Shown here in pieces: positions 15,729 to 25,464 of a stretch of DNA of 64,000 nucleotides. Each line of letters begins with the position of its first letter. Positions within the stretch are counted from its first letter, which is position 1. The position numbers and the translations under genes were made by a program. Location of the stretch: contig NZ_JAGGPR010000006.1 of NCBI RefSeq assembly GCF_018613695.1, positions 1 through 64,000 of the forward strand. The letters are read 5' to 3'. A model generated the notes under the pieces. That model saw nothing but the letters and a program-made list of their open reading frames with translations. It was not told the DNA's origin and did no database searches. The stretch is from Arthrobacter sp. ISL-95. Lineage in GTDB: Bacteria; Actinomycetota; Actinomycetes; Actinomycetales; Micrococcaceae.

Positions 15729-17933
15729 ATGGACACTACGACGGTGACGGGCAGCGCGTACGACGACGCAGTCCGGGCAGTCCGGGCGGGTGGGATCACC
15801 GCGGATGAAGCGGCGAACCTGCTGATCGGCCGGATGACGGACAAGGAAATCCTCGGGCTGCTCGATGGCGACTCGCCCAGGTTGCTGCTCCCATTCATCC
15901 CGATACTGCTCGACAGGGTGCCGTTCGTGGCGGGGGCAGTCCCGAGACTCGGCATACCAGGCATTCGGTTCAGTGACGGTGGCCGCGGCGTGGTGATCGG
16001 CGCCTCCACTGCCTTCCCCGTGACCATTGCGCGGGCAGCCACCTGGGATCCATCGCTGGAGGAACGTGTCGGGGTCGCTATCGGTGTGGAAACCAGGGCA
16101 CGGGGAGCAAACTACTCGGCATCAGTCTGCGTCAACCTGCTTCGCCACCCTGCATGGGGCCGGGCGCAGGAGTGCTACGGGGAAGATCCGGTCCTTACCG
16201 GCCGGATGGGATCGGCCCTCACACGGGGCGTTCGCACGCATGTGATGGCTTGCGTGAAGCACTTCGCGCTCAACTCAATGGAGAATGAGCGCTTCGAGGT
16301 GGACGTAGCAGTAGACGAACACTCGTTACATGAGGTCTACTTGCCGCACTTCAAGGCCGTGATGGACGCCGGCGCCGATTCCGTCATGAGTTCTTATAAC
16401 CGCGTGCGAGGCAAGTACATGGACGTCAACCGCGCCCTGCTCACGGACGTCTTGAGGCATGAGTGGGGTTTCCCGGGGTTCGTAACGAGCGACTGGGTGT
16501 TCGGCACCCACGACGCGGTGGCCAGCCTGGAGGCGGGAATGGACGTGGAAATGCCGCTCCGGCTGCTTCGCGCCCGCGAACTGCCCGCCGCGCTGCGCAA
16601 CGGAGACCTGGATCGCACCACTGTGCTGCAGTCCGCGCGCCGCATCCTGCGCACGTGCGTGCAGCACGCCGCAACCCGGGATTCAGCGTCCCCAACGCCC
16701 ACCGTTATCGCTTCCCCGGCCCACCGGGCTCTGGCCCATCAAGTGGCCGCGGAGTCGATCGTCCTGCTAAAAAACGAAACCGTTGGCACAGAGCCGCTAC
16801 TGCCATTGAAACCCGCTCTCCGTCATCTCGCGGTGATCGGACGCCTCGCCGGACGAGCGAACCTCGGAGATCATGGCTCGTCACGTGTTCGGCCTCCTTC
16901 CACAGTTTCGCCGCTGCAGGGCCTGCGTGAGGCGCTTCCCGGGGTTCGGATCACGTCTACCACCGGCAAAAATGAGCGGCGCGCGGCAGCGTTGGCAGCC
17001 GCGGCGGAGACGGCGATCGTCGTCGTCGGCCTGGACCAGCACGACGAAGGCGAATCCGTTGTCACCGGAGGTGTCGACGTGGGCGTCCTCGGCCGGGCCT
17101 TTGGCTCAGGTCCCCTCCGTCGGGTTCTCATCGGACTCGCACACGTGGCCTCGCGCTTCGTCCGAGGCGGCGACCGCAGCTCGCTCAACCTGCGCCCCTC
17201 CGACGAACGGCTCATCCACGCAGTCGCCGCCGTGAACCCCCGGACCGTCGTCGTGCTGATCAGCGGCAGCGCGGTCCTCACAGAAAAATGGCGGGACCGC
17301 GTGCCAGCGCTCCTCTTTGCCTGGTACGGCGGTATGGAGGGCGGCCGCGCGCTGGCAAGCGTGCTGACCGGCAATGAGGAGCCCGGCGGACGTCTGCCCT
17401 TTGTGCTGCCGACGGACGCAGCGCACTTGCCGTTTTTTGACTCCGCGGCAAAGGCCGTTGCCTATGACGACCAATGGGGTCAGCGCCTTCTCGACTCCGA
17501 GGGGCACACGCCCGCGTTCCCGTTCGGGTTCGGCCTGGGTTACACGACCATCGAGCACCGGCTTCTTGACCATACCTTGGATGCAAGCGGCGGCCATGCG
17601 GACGTGCTCGTAACGAACGCAGGCGACCGCAAGGGCTCCACCGTCGTTCAGATCTACGCGGCGGATGTGTCCCTCCGCAGACCTGTGGCTCAGCTCCTGG
17701 GCTTCCGGAAGGTGACCCTGCAGCCCGGTGCAGAAACCACTGTGCGGGTTGGTTTAGATGCGGGTCCCACCCTGCAGCGGGATCCGACCACACGGCGCTG
17801 GTCTCTCCGCGCGGGGGAGTGGGCCTTGCTCGCCAGTCAACACAGCCCCGTCAGATGGGAGAATGCCGTCCGTTTGCCGCGCACGGAGGGCCTGATTGAC
17901 CAGGAAGATATCTCAGACGGCCAGCCGGCTTGA
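15729..17933 (+). CDS. Glycoside hydrolase family 3 (beta-glucosidase-like)
   Basis: 734 residues from ATG 15729; an upstream extension would overlap the divergent phosphatase. The N-terminal barrel carries GIRFSDGGRG, HPAWGRAQECYGEDP, the KHF motif in CVKHFALNSMENER, and the nucleophile aspartate in GFVTSDWVFG. The C-terminal domain has the GRLPF and GFGLGYT segments, then an FnIII-like end (VLVTNAGDRKGSTVVQIYA). No signal peptide is seen, so it acts in the cytoplasm on imported oligosaccharides. The specificity (beta-glucoside, xyloside and so on) is not predictable here. Confidence 0.87.
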   Translation: MDTTTVTGSAYDDAVRAVRAGGITADEAANLLIGRMTDKEILGLLDGDSPRLLLPFIPILLDRVPFVAGAVPRLGIPGIRFSDGGRGVVIGASTAFPVTIARAATWDPSLEERVGVAIGVETRARGANYSASVCVNLLRHPAWGRAQECYGEDPVLTGRMGSALTRGVRTHVMACVKHFALNSMENERFEVDVAVDEHSLHEVYLPHFKAVMDAGADSVMSSYNRVRGKYMDVNRALLTDVLRHEWGFPGFVTSDWVFGTHDAVASLEAGMDVEMPLRLLRARELPAALRNGDLDRTTVLQSARRILRTCVQHAATRDSASPTPTVIASPAHRALAHQVAAESIVLLKNETVGTEPLLPLKPALRHLAVIGRLAGRANLGDHGSSRVRPPSTVSPLQGLREALPGVRITSTTGKNERRAAALAAAAETAIVVVGLDQHDEGESVVTGGVDVGVLGRAFGSGPLRRVLIGLAHVASRFVRGGDRSSLNLRPSDERLIHAVAAVNPRTVVVLISGSAVLTEKWRDRVPALLFAWYGGMEGGRALASVLTGNEEPGGRLPFVLPTDAAHLPFFDSAAKAVAYDDQWGQRLLDSEGHTPAFPFGFGLGYTTIEHRLLDHTLDASGGHADVLVTNAGDRKGSTVVQIYAADVSLRRPVAQLLGFRKVTLQPGAETTVRVGLDAGPTLQRDPTTRRWSLRAGEWALLASQHSPVRWENAVRLPRTEGLIDQEDISDGQPA

Positions 17934-17953
17934 TTCGATTCAGGTTCCGTCCA

Positions 17954-19417
17954 TTACCCGTGAAGGTCGCGGTACGGCGCCAACGGCCCTTCTACCCGGA
18001 CAGGCAGTTCGTCGTTGCCCCGCAGCATTGCGCGGAGCAACCGGCGTTCCTCCCAATGGAGAAGCAGGGACGCTTGGCCCGGCCGCAGCACCAAGTCTCC
18101 GTCTGACGTCGCGTACCGCTTCTGGAGGTCCGCCAGTTCCTCCTCTTGCAGCAGTGCAACCGTGCTGCCCGACGCTTGGTCGACCAAGCGGACCAAGGAG
18201 GAGGGCCCCGTGAGATCGGTCGCGACGAAGCGCTGCTCGCTGGCGGCAAGAATAGTTCTTTGAGCTGCCCGCGTTACTACAAGCGGACGGGAAGGCCCGC
18301 CCAGCAGCTCGCTCAATACGTTGGCCGCGGCGTCTGGGCGGCCTGTTCTCTGCGCCGCCGCCTGCATCTTCTGTAAGCGGCCGGGCTCGCGCAACACCTC
18401 ATCGATCTTCCAGCCGATCGTTGCAGCTGCGTTGCAGCGGACGGCTGCCCCCTGCTCCATGAGGTAGTCGCCGTTGCGTACCTCCTGACCAGGAATCGGG
18501 TTTACAAGTACCATGGGCAGCCCCGCAGCCATGCACTCCGACGCCGAGAGCCCGCCCGGCTTGCCCACGAACAGGTCCGCCCGCTGAAGTAGCTCAGGCA
18601 TTTCTGTCGTGAAGCCGAGCACGCTGTAGCGGTCGCCAGCCGGCGCCACGAGTGCCTCGATGCGCTGTCGCAGTACGTCGTTGTGTCCGCACACGACTGT
18701 GGCCGTGAACGCCGAGCGCATATGCATCGTCTGCCGCACCACCGAGACCGCGTAGTCGCCACCGGTCGCGCCCGCCGAGATGAGCAGCATCGGTGGCTTG
18801 TTGGCATCGCGTATAGGCGCTGGACTGAGCTGTTTGTTAATTGGGATTCCTGTGGCAGCAACACGGTCGGGAGGAAGACCGAGCGCCATCAGCTCCACTT
18901 TGCCCTCCTCCCTGGCCGCAAAGATCTTGTGGAACGCGCCCGTGAGCGACAAGCCCTGGAAGTCGTAGTCGGTAGTCACCACAGCTGTTTTCGCGTCAAC
19001 CACGCCACGAAGAAGCAGCGAGGCCAACAGCTGGGCGGGGAGGAAGTGTGTGCACACAATCGCGGTGGGCCGGAACCGCTTGATGGCACTGACAACCGGG
19101 CTGGCGTTCACCCGTGTCCAAGGGTCGATGGGGCCCCTGCGCCGGAACGGAGGGTTGCTGATGTCGTAGCCCCACTCGACCAGCCACGGCAAGCCCTCCA
19201 CGAGGACGAAGTAACCCTTGCCCAGCAGTGCACGATAGAGGACGCTGCTCACCTGCAGCACGTCCAGCACCTGCACCTCGGCGATGTCAGCGCGTTCGGC
19301 GCACGCCTGCTGCACCGCCGCTGCGGCGCTGTTATGCCCCGATCCCACGCCCGCTGACAGGATGAGGACGCGCTCTCCGCTGGCGGTTGCTTTAGCTCGT
19401 GCCGACGATGTGCGCAT
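17954..19417 (-). CDS. MGDG-synthase-like glycosyltransferase (GT28 type)
   Basis: 487 residues. The N-terminal domain opens with VLILSAGVGSGHNSAA, the signature of monogalactosyldiacylglycerol synthase/UgtP-like enzymes. The C-terminal UDP-sugar site has FVGKPGGLSASECMAAGLP followed by NPIPGQE. Relatives transfer a sugar to diacylglycerol or a similar lipid acceptor at the membrane face. About 100 extra residues follow the catalytic core. It converges with the GH3 gene, 20 bases apart. Confidence 0.8.
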   Translation of the reverse strand: MRTSSARAKATASGERVLILSAGVGSGHNSAAAAVQQACAERADIAEVQVLDVLQVSSVLYRALLGKGYFVLVEGLPWLVEWGYDISNPPFRRRGPIDPWTRVNASPVVSAIKRFRPTAIVCTHFLPAQLLASLLLRGVVDAKTAVVTTDYDFQGLSLTGAFHKIFAAREEGKVELMALGLPPDRVAATGIPINKQLSPAPIRDANKPPMLLISAGATGGDYAVSVVRQTMHMRSAFTATVVCGHNDVLRQRIEALVAPAGDRYSVLGFTTEMPELLQRADLFVGKPGGLSASECMAAGLPMVLVNPIPGQEVRNGDYLMEQGAAVRCNAAATIGWKIDEVLREPGRLQKMQAAAQRTGRPDAAANVLSELLGGPSRPLVVTRAAQRTILAASEQRFVATDLTGPSSLVRLVDQASGSTVALLQEEELADLQKRYATSDGDLVLRPGQASLLLHWEERRLLRAMLRGNDELPVRVEGPLAPYRDLHG

Positions 19418-19595
19418 GAGGAGAGGCTAGCAGGATGAACCACCGCAGAGACGGCCAACTCCAAGCTTTCGGGTTTGCATGAAATCCGGTGAACGTATTA
19501 CTGTCTTGCTACTGAAACCGACATGGGCGCCTGAAGCCCGGAGAGGAGGAGCGCATCACCGCTGACCAATCCAAGCAACCTGTCCCATTCCGGTT

Positions 19596-19625
19596 GAAAG
19601 CCCCTCCCGAGGGGCTTTCCCTATG
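19596..19625 (+). terminator. Leader hairpin/terminator upstream of the ferredoxin reductase
   Basis: GAAAGCCCCT (19596-19605), loop CCCG, AGGGGCTTTC (19610-19619), followed by CCTATGTTTT. No complete gene on this strand ends before it, so it lies in a leader about 60 bases before the reductase start and could act as an attenuator. Confidence 0.6.
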
Positions 19626-19678
19626 TTTTGCAGTGTTTCCGTCTGTCCAGTAGTGGTTCGGTCTGCGAGGAGTAGCTC

Positions 19679-20779
19679 ATGGTCAGCTTTCGGCCCCTGG
19701 CCCGCATCACTTCGGTTTTGACCACCCCGCTTGCGCCGGAGGATATCCTGGCGCTCTTCAACCCGGTCTATTCATCTCGGCAGTTGCGTGGAGTCGTCAC
19801 TGAAGTAGTCCACGAAACGGCCCAATCAGCCACTATTTTCTTCCGGCCCGGACGCGGCTGGCATGCCCACCTGGCAGGTCAGTGGGCGAGGATAGGTGTT
19901 GAGCTAAACGGGGTCCGCCAATGGCGGTCCTATTCACTGAGTTCTCCGGCCGGCAAGGATCCGGCCATCACTGTCACTGACGTTGGATCCGTGTCCGGAA
20001 CCCTGGTCCGCAAGACGAAGGTGGGTGACATCCTTTTCCTGGCTCCGCCTCAGGGCGACTTTGTCCTCCCTCAGCACCCCCGTTCACTTTTGATGCTCAC
20101 TGCGGGAAGCGGCATCACCCCCGTAATGTCAATGATTCGGACACTCGTACCCAGCCGCCCCGACGCAGACGTTGTGCTGATCCACTCTTCCCGCGGAGAA
20201 GGTGACAGCATCTTCCGTGAGGAACTGGCTGAACTAGCTGATCAATTTCCCAACTTCCGTCTGGTGCAGTGGCACACCGGCGGTCGTGGCCGAATGAACT
20301 TCACCTCCACGGCCACTCTGGAAGAAGTTTGCCCGGACTGGAGGGACAGGGCTGCGTACGCGTGCGGCCCTGAGTCTTTCCTGGATGACGCCGAAGCTTT
20401 GTGGAACCAAGCGGCTGTGGCTCATGCCGCTACTTCCGGGAAGGAAGCCGATGATGAAACAGGGCCGGGCTCGCTCACCATTGAACGGTTCAGCACCGAG
20501 CTCCGGGGAGGCGACGGAAAGGAAGGTGGCCTGGTCACCTTCGAAGCTTCCGATCGCGAGGTCCTGGCCGATGGCGGCGTCCCCCTTCTCGACGTCGGCG
20601 AGGACGCAGGGGTGCTGATGCCCAGCGGCTGTCGCATGGGTATTTGTCACAGCTGCCTGACCCCGCTGCTCGCCGGAAGGGTCCGCGACCTGCGTACCGG
20701 TGAGGTCCACGGGGCACCCGGGGAACTAATCCAAACGTGTGTCTCGGCAGCTGCCGGACCCGTCAACCTCGAAATCTGA
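19679..20779 (+). CDS. Ferredoxin-type reductase, electron donor to the acyl desaturase
   Basis: 366 residues. An FAD domain (RSYSLSSPAG near residue 85) is followed by an NAD(P)H domain (LLMLTAGSGITPVMSMIR near 140) and a C-terminal 2Fe-2S ferredoxin domain with ligands in CRMGICHSC and a final cysteine in LIQTCVS. This arrangement matches Rv3230c of mycobacteria, which feeds electrons to the DesA3 stearoyl desaturase. Here too the desaturase follows, 13 bases downstream. GAGGAG lies seven bases before the ATG. Confidence 0.88.
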   Translation: MVSFRPLARITSVLTTPLAPEDILALFNPVYSSRQLRGVVTEVVHETAQSATIFFRPGRGWHAHLAGQWARIGVELNGVRQWRSYSLSSPAGKDPAITVTDVGSVSGTLVRKTKVGDILFLAPPQGDFVLPQHPRSLLMLTAGSGITPVMSMIRTLVPSRPDADVVLIHSSRGEGDSIFREELAELADQFPNFRLVQWHTGGRGRMNFTSTATLEEVCPDWRDRAAYACGPESFLDDAEALWNQAAVAHAATSGKEADDETGPGSLTIERFSTELRGGDGKEGGLVTFEASDREVLADGGVPLLDVGEDAGVLMPSGCRMGICHSCLTPLLAGRVRDLRTGEVHGAPGELIQTCVSAAAGPVNLEI

Positions 20780-20792
20780 GGAGTACAACCAC

Positions 20793-21943
20793 ATGTCAGT
20801 AGCTTCAGCCCAAAGCCCCGCCACCGCCGTCGGGCCCAAGACCCGGCCCGGCGCCCTTGCCGAGGCGGGAAGGCCCGTGGTGCGTCCACCGTCGGCAGCA
20901 CACCTGAGTGACGAGCAAGTAGCCCAACTGGGCCGTGAGCTCGATGCCCTCCGTGACGAGATCCTTGCCAAGCGAGGCTCCAGCGACGCCGCTTACATTA
21001 GGCGCATGATCAAGATCCAAAGGGCGCTGGAAATCTCCGGCCGCGCCGCGTTGCTGGTGGGCAGGAACAAGGCCGCCTGGTTTACTGGCACAACCCTTCT
21101 GAGCGTGGCCAAGATTCTCGAGAACATGGAACTTGGCCACAACATCCTCCACGGCCAGTGGGACTGGATGCGTGACCCGGATATCCACTCCACCACCTGG
21201 GAGTGGGACTTCGTTACCCCCTCACGTTCGTGGCAGCACACACACAACGACCTGCACCACCGGTGGACCAACGTGGTGGGCAAGGACCGCGACGTTGGCT
21301 ACAACCTTCTGCGGATGGACCCCGATCAAGAGTGGAAACCCTTCAATGTGGGCAACCCCTATACAACGCCCTGCTCGCGCCTGTCTTCGAATGGGGCATA
21401 GCCATCTATGACTTGGAGATCCCCGAGTACAAGGAAGGCCTGAAATCGAAGGAGGCCATGCACAAGGACCTCAAAGCGCTGGGGCGGAAGGCTCTCAAAC
21501 AGTTCTCCAAGGACTATGCGGCCACTCCGGCCCTGGCCATGCTGACGGGTTCGGGGAAGCAAGCCCTCTATGGCACACTCACCGCCAACGCAGTCCGCAA
21601 TGTCTGGGCCCACGCCGTCATCTTCTGCGGCCACTTCCCCGAAGGAACGGACACTTTCACCGAGGAAATGGTGGAAGGCGAAACCCGCGGGGATTGGTAT
21701 GTGCGTCAGATGATCGGGTCCGCCAACATCTCGGGGTCACGGTTCATGCACCTCATGACGGGCAACCTGTCGCACCAGATTGAACATCACCTTTTCCCGG
21801 ATCTACCATCCAACCGGTACGCAGAGATTGCACCAAAGGTTCGTGAGATCTGCGATCGTTACGGTTTGAAGTACACCACCGGGCCGCTGCTGAAACAGGT
21901 GGGCTCTGCGTGGGCTAAGGTCTTCAAGCTCGCCCTTCCTTAG
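20793..21943 (+). pseudogene. desA3: DesA3-type acyl-CoA/acyl-lipid desaturase with one frameshift
   Basis: From ATG 20793 the frame includes ELGHNILHGQWDWM (first His box) and WQHTHNDLHHRWTN (second), and reaches FNVGNP near 21357. One C is missing from the run before TATACAAC, and the protein continues in the next frame as LYNALLAPVFEWG. The third His box, LSHQIEHHLFPDLPSNR, is intact, and the C-terminus ends at 21943. Joined, it is about 383 residues, full length for membrane delta-9 desaturases. Because the lost base is in a C run and everything else is intact, a sequencing error or a very recent mutation is as likely as decay. Confidence 0.87.
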
Positions 21944-21998
21944 CGGGGGAGTGTCTGCAGCCCCACCGTGGCCGGGAATCCAGTATTACAGTAGATGT

Positions 21999-23033
21999 AT
22001 GGCTGCAAGCCGCAATCCGCTCGATGACCTGCGCGAAACCATTGGCCATCTGGCCAATCAGCTCAAGTTGTCCGGTTCGGAGCGCGTGGACGACCTCGTA
22101 GGTGATGTCATCGGTTCGAGGCCCGGCCCGGCCCGGCCGCTGTCCGAGGTACAGGCCGAGCTCGACTCGCTGGTGGGACTGGAGACCGTGAAGGAACAAG
22201 TACGGGCCCTTGTCGCATTGCTCCAGGTCCAGGCCCGTCGTAAGGCGCACGGCCTCCCGGAGGTTGCCACGTCACAGCATCTGGTGTTCCTCGGAAACCC
22301 GGGAACGGGCAAGACCACCGTGGCGCGGCTTCTGGCCGAAATGTACCGAGCCGTCGGTTTGCTGCAAAAAGGACACTTGGTTGAGGTCGACCGTTCGGGC
22401 CTTGTAGGGCAGTACGTCGGGGCAACCGCTATCAAGACGGACCGGGTGATTCGACGTGCTCTGGACGGTGTTCTGTTCATCGACGAGGCCTACGCGTTGG
22501 CCCCGGAAGATGGCCGGATGGACTTTGGTCCCGAGGCGATCGAGGTTCTGCTGAAGCGGATGGAGGACCACCGTCACCGCCTGGTGGTGATCGTGGCCGG
22601 GTACCCGCGCCTCATGGAAGCATTCCTTCTTTCCAACCCCGGACTCCGCTCTCGGTTCGCCAGGGAAATCACGTTCCCTGACTATTCCGTGGACGAACTC
22701 CAAACGATTTTCCACCGGATGCTGGTCCAGCACGAGTACACCCTGGAACCGGGCGCGGATCAGATGCTGCGCCGAATCCTTGCCGGTCTCCACGCCGGCG
22801 AGGATTCCGGCAATGCGCGGTTTGCCCGTACCCTGTTCGAGCAGGCACTCAACCGACAGGCTCTGCGACTTTCGCGCGATGAGGAACAAAGCCTCGACGC
22901 ACTGGATCGTGAGGCAGTCATGACCCTCACCGGGGATGACATCGTCGAGGCAGCGCTTGCCTTGGGTGAAGAGCCGGAACCGGAACCGACGCCGGAACCG
23001 GAACGGTCGCGCTGGTGGAGCTGGTTGGTCTGA
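21999..23033 (+). CDS. CbxX/CfqX-type AAA+ ATPase
   Basis: 344 residues from ATG 21999. After an 80-residue helical lead (SEVQAELDSLVGLETVKEQV) come Walker A GNPGTGKTT, Walker B VLFIDEAYAL, sensor GYPRLMEAFLLSNPGLRSRF, and a C-terminal lid with NARFARTLFEQA. The tail is a Pro-Glu repeat ending WWSWLV. Relatives include CbbX (rubisco activase of red-type plants) and EccA of type VII secretion. No ESX or rubisco genes are nearby, so the client is unknown. The short Trp-rich tail could dock on the membrane or a partner. Confidence 0.82.
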   Translation: MAASRNPLDDLRETIGHLANQLKLSGSERVDDLVGDVIGSRPGPARPLSEVQAELDSLVGLETVKEQVRALVALLQVQARRKAHGLPEVATSQHLVFLGNPGTGKTTVARLLAEMYRAVGLLQKGHLVEVDRSGLVGQYVGATAIKTDRVIRRALDGVLFIDEAYALAPEDGRMDFGPEAIEVLLKRMEDHRHRLVVIVAGYPRLMEAFLLSNPGLRSRFAREITFPDYSVDELQTIFHRMLVQHEYTLEPGADQMLRRILAGLHAGEDSGNARFARTLFEQALNRQALRLSRDEEQSLDALDREAVMTLTGDDIVEAALALGEEPEPEPTPEPERSRWWSWLV

Positions 23034-23059
23034 GCTGATCGTTTAACGCGCCCGATCAC

Positions 23060-24457
23060 TTACATCGGTGGTCGGATCAGGTCCGACAGAATCCCCAGGG
23101 CTTTGGCTAATCGCAGGTCCGTGACGGCCCCGTAACCAAGGACAAGTCCGTTTTCGGGCGTGCGGTCCGCGTAATATCCGGCCAAGGGGATGACTCGCAC
23201 TCCCTGTTCCAACGCCCTGGCGGCCACGTCGGTGGCGTCCGGGTGGTGGAACCGCACGACAGCGTGGAGGCCGCCGTCGAGGGCTGAGACTTCCAGGTCC
23301 CGCCGCGAACCCAGACGATCGATGAGGAGCGAGCGGCGGTGCCCGTATTCGCGTCTGGCGCGCGTAATGTGCCGGGCGAGCCCGCCTTCCTGGATGTAGT
23401 GGGCGATAGCTGACTGCAGCACGCCGGCCACTGGTGTGTCCAAGGCTTGCCTCGTGGCCTTCAACCGTTGACCAGCGTCGCCGCGAACCACCAAATATCC
23501 GCACCGTAGCCAAGGGCTGAGATTCTTGGAGAATGTTCCGAGCAGGACTACCTCGGCCCCGCCGGGTAGGGAAGCGACGGCAGGAAGTGGCATTCTGCTG
23601 TGTCGGAATTCGCTGTCGTAGTCATCTTCGAGCACCAGGACACCGTGCTGCTCCGCCCATTTCAACAGTTCCAGCCTTTCCTGAACGGCCATCCTGCCGC
23701 CCAAGGGGTATTGGTGGCTGGGTGTCACCAGAACTGCGTCCGGTATGTCCCTTAGAGCGGCCAACTGTGAGCTCTTCAGGCCGTTTTCATCCACGGGGAC
23801 TGTCACCATGTGGGCACCCGCTGCCGTCATGACCCGGCGCGCGGTGGGGTAGCCGGGGTCCTCCATCAGGATGCGCGGCTGAGGGGCCCGGTTACGGAGC
23901 ATGGCGACGACGAGTTGCAGTGCATCGCTGGTGCCGCCGGTGATGATGATGTCATCAGCATCGACGACGAGGCCCCTGGACACGGCCAAATGATCAGCGA
24001 CTGCCTCACGCAGGGCCGAAGTTCCCAAGGCTGGCGGGAGTTGGACGTTGCCTTGGTCCGCGATCGCCGACTTCCAGGCACTGCGCCATTGCCTGTCCTG
24101 AAACGGCGATCCGGAGGGGCGGCCGGGCGTCAGGTCTATCACGTCAGGCCGAGGCGAAGCTCTGATTTCTCTTCTGTTCTCATGGGGGCGGCTGTTGATG
24201 TCCGGGCGGACGGCCACCCTGGTTCCGCCCGCGCCGTTGCTCACCAGGAACCCCTCGCCCGATAGTTGTTCGAACGCCCGCACTATGACACCTCGGGAGA
24301 TGCCTAGTTCCATGGCCAACCTACGGGTGGCCGGCAGCGTGTGATTCGGCTGCAGGACACCGCTCAGGATGGCCGCCCGCAGTTGGCTGGCCACTTGGGC
24401 GGCGAGGGGGCTGGGGCTGTGCCGGTCCAGCTCGATCGGTAGTTCGGCTTCGCTCAT
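23060..24457 (-). CDS. MocR-family regulator (GntR DNA-binding domain fused to aminotransferase fold)
   Basis: 465 residues. The first ~75 form a winged helix (LPATRRLAMELGISRGVIVRAFEQL). The remainder is a fold-type I aminotransferase domain with the PLP lysine in LGTFSKNLSPWLR and the sites DDIIITGGTSDAL and VTPSHQYPLG. MocR proteins usually control a divergent gene and respond to PLP or an amino-acid/PLP adduct. The divergent neighbour here is a DapA-like aldolase, and matching repeats fill the 98-base gap between them. Those repeats extend to the start codon, which points to autoregulation. Confidence 0.88.
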   Translation of the reverse strand: MSEAELPIELDRHSPSPLAAQVASQLRAAILSGVLQPNHTLPATRRLAMELGISRGVIVRAFEQLSGEGFLVSNGAGGTRVAVRPDINSRPHENRREIRASPRPDVIDLTPGRPSGSPFQDRQWRSAWKSAIADQGNVQLPPALGTSALREAVADHLAVSRGLVVDADDIIITGGTSDALQLVVAMLRNRAPQPRILMEDPGYPTARRVMTAAGAHMVTVPVDENGLKSSQLAALRDIPDAVLVTPSHQYPLGGRMAVQERLELLKWAEQHGVLVLEDDYDSEFRHSRMPLPAVASLPGGAEVVLLGTFSKNLSPWLRCGYLVVRGDAGQRLKATRQALDTPVAGVLQSAIAHYIQEGGLARHITRARREYGHRRSLLIDRLGSRRDLEVSALDGGLHAVVRFHHPDATDVAARALEQGVRVIPLAGYYADRTPENGLVLGYGAVTDLRLAKALGILSDLIRPPM

Positions 24458-24458
24458 T

Positions 24459-24503
24459 TGGACCTCCAGGCTTGTTCATTCTTGGACCTAGTATAGGACC
24501 AAG
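24459..24503. promoter_or_regulatory. MocR operator region between divergent genes
   Basis: CTTGGACCTA (24481-24490), GTA, TAGGACCAAG (24494-24503) is a palindrome with one mismatch. A further half-site TTGGACCT at 24459-24466 has the same orientation as the first arm. Two direct half-sites plus one inverted half-site is the arrangement typical of MocR regulators. Confidence 0.65.
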
Positions 24504-24555
24504 GCTTTTGGGAGCATGGACAGGGTCACCTGAGGCGCTGCGTTCCTGCAGCACG

Positions 24556-25461
24556 ATGAAAGTAGGATCCACAGTGTTCAACGGCCTTAGCGCCTTTCCC
24601 CTTACCCCCATGGACGGTGAAAGCGTGGACCTCAATGCCCTTGGCAAGGTGGTGAGCCGTGCCGCCGAAGCCGGTGCGGACTCGCTGGGTGTTCTGGGTT
24701 CAACGGGAAATTACGCCTACCTCTCCCGCGATGAACGCCGGGCAGTCCTTGAAACTGCAGTGGAAGCTGCCAACGGCGTTCCGGTTCTCGCCGGCGTCGG
24801 AGCTGTGCGCACCCGGGACGTCCTGGTATTTGCAGGTGATGCCCGGAGTGCCGGCGCTTCAGCTCTGCTGCTGGCGCCCGTTTCCTACCAAAAGCTCTCG
24901 GAGGCAGAGGTTTTCGGGCTCTTCGAGACTGTGACAGCAGAGTCTGATCTTCCGGTGGTTGTCTATGACAACCCGAACATCACCGGCTTCACCTTCAGTG
25001 ATGATTTGCTCGCAAGGATCGCCGGGATCCCGGGGATTGCCTCCATCAAAATTCCACCGCCTCCGTCCGGGGAAGTTGCTACGCGGGTCTCCGGGCTCAG
25101 GGCCGGATTGCCCGGTCAAACGTCACTTGGCATCAGCGGCGACTGGGTCGCCGCCGAGGCGCTGCTGGCCGGATGCAACGTTTGGTACTCGGTGATTGCC
25201 GGTGTACTGCCACGTCAAGCACGCGCCCTCGTTGATCACGCCCTTGCGGGTCGAAGCGATCTGGCCTTGGCCGCGTCCTCGGACCTGGAACCCATCTGGT
25301 CCCTGTTCCGCATCTACGGGAGCCTTCGGGTCACTGTGGCTCTGGCTGAGGATCTTGGCGTCGTGCCGTCTTCGGCTTTGCCGTTGCCCCTCCGCGGCCT
25401 GGACTCCGAGGGGCGGGAGAAAGTGGCCGAGGCCATCCGGCAATGTGGTCTGGAGGGTTAG
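24556..25461 (+). CDS. Dihydrodipicolinate synthase/N-acetylneuraminate lyase family aldolase
   Basis: 301 residues from ATG 24556. The Schiff-base lysine is in ASIKIPPPP, the tyrosine in VVYDNPN, and the GSTGN loop sits near residue 47. The arginine that follows YNVP in true DapA and binds the substrate carboxylate is not there (YDNPNITG). The enzyme therefore probably uses another aldehyde or keto acid, with pyruvate as the usual partner. It is divergent from MocR and 3 bases ahead of an MFS transporter, so a MocR-controlled uptake/catabolic or export unit is likely. Confidence 0.85.
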   Translation: MKVGSTVFNGLSAFPLTPMDGESVDLNALGKVVSRAAEAGADSLGVLGSTGNYAYLSRDERRAVLETAVEAANGVPVLAGVGAVRTRDVLVFAGDARSAGASALLLAPVSYQKLSEAEVFGLFETVTAESDLPVVVYDNPNITGFTFSDDLLARIAGIPGIASIKIPPPPSGEVATRVSGLRAGLPGQTSLGISGDWVAAEALLAGCNVWYSVIAGVLPRQARALVDHALAGRSDLALAASSDLEPIWSLFRIYGSLRVTVALAEDLGVVPSSALPLPLRGLDSEGREKVAEAIRQCGLEG

Positions 25462-25464
25462 CAG

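Noticed and set aside
19480..19620. Known riboswitch class in the reductase leader
   Set aside because: I checked for the hallmark sequences of TPP, glycine, SAM and fluoride riboswitches and saw none; only the hairpin and a short frame are supported.
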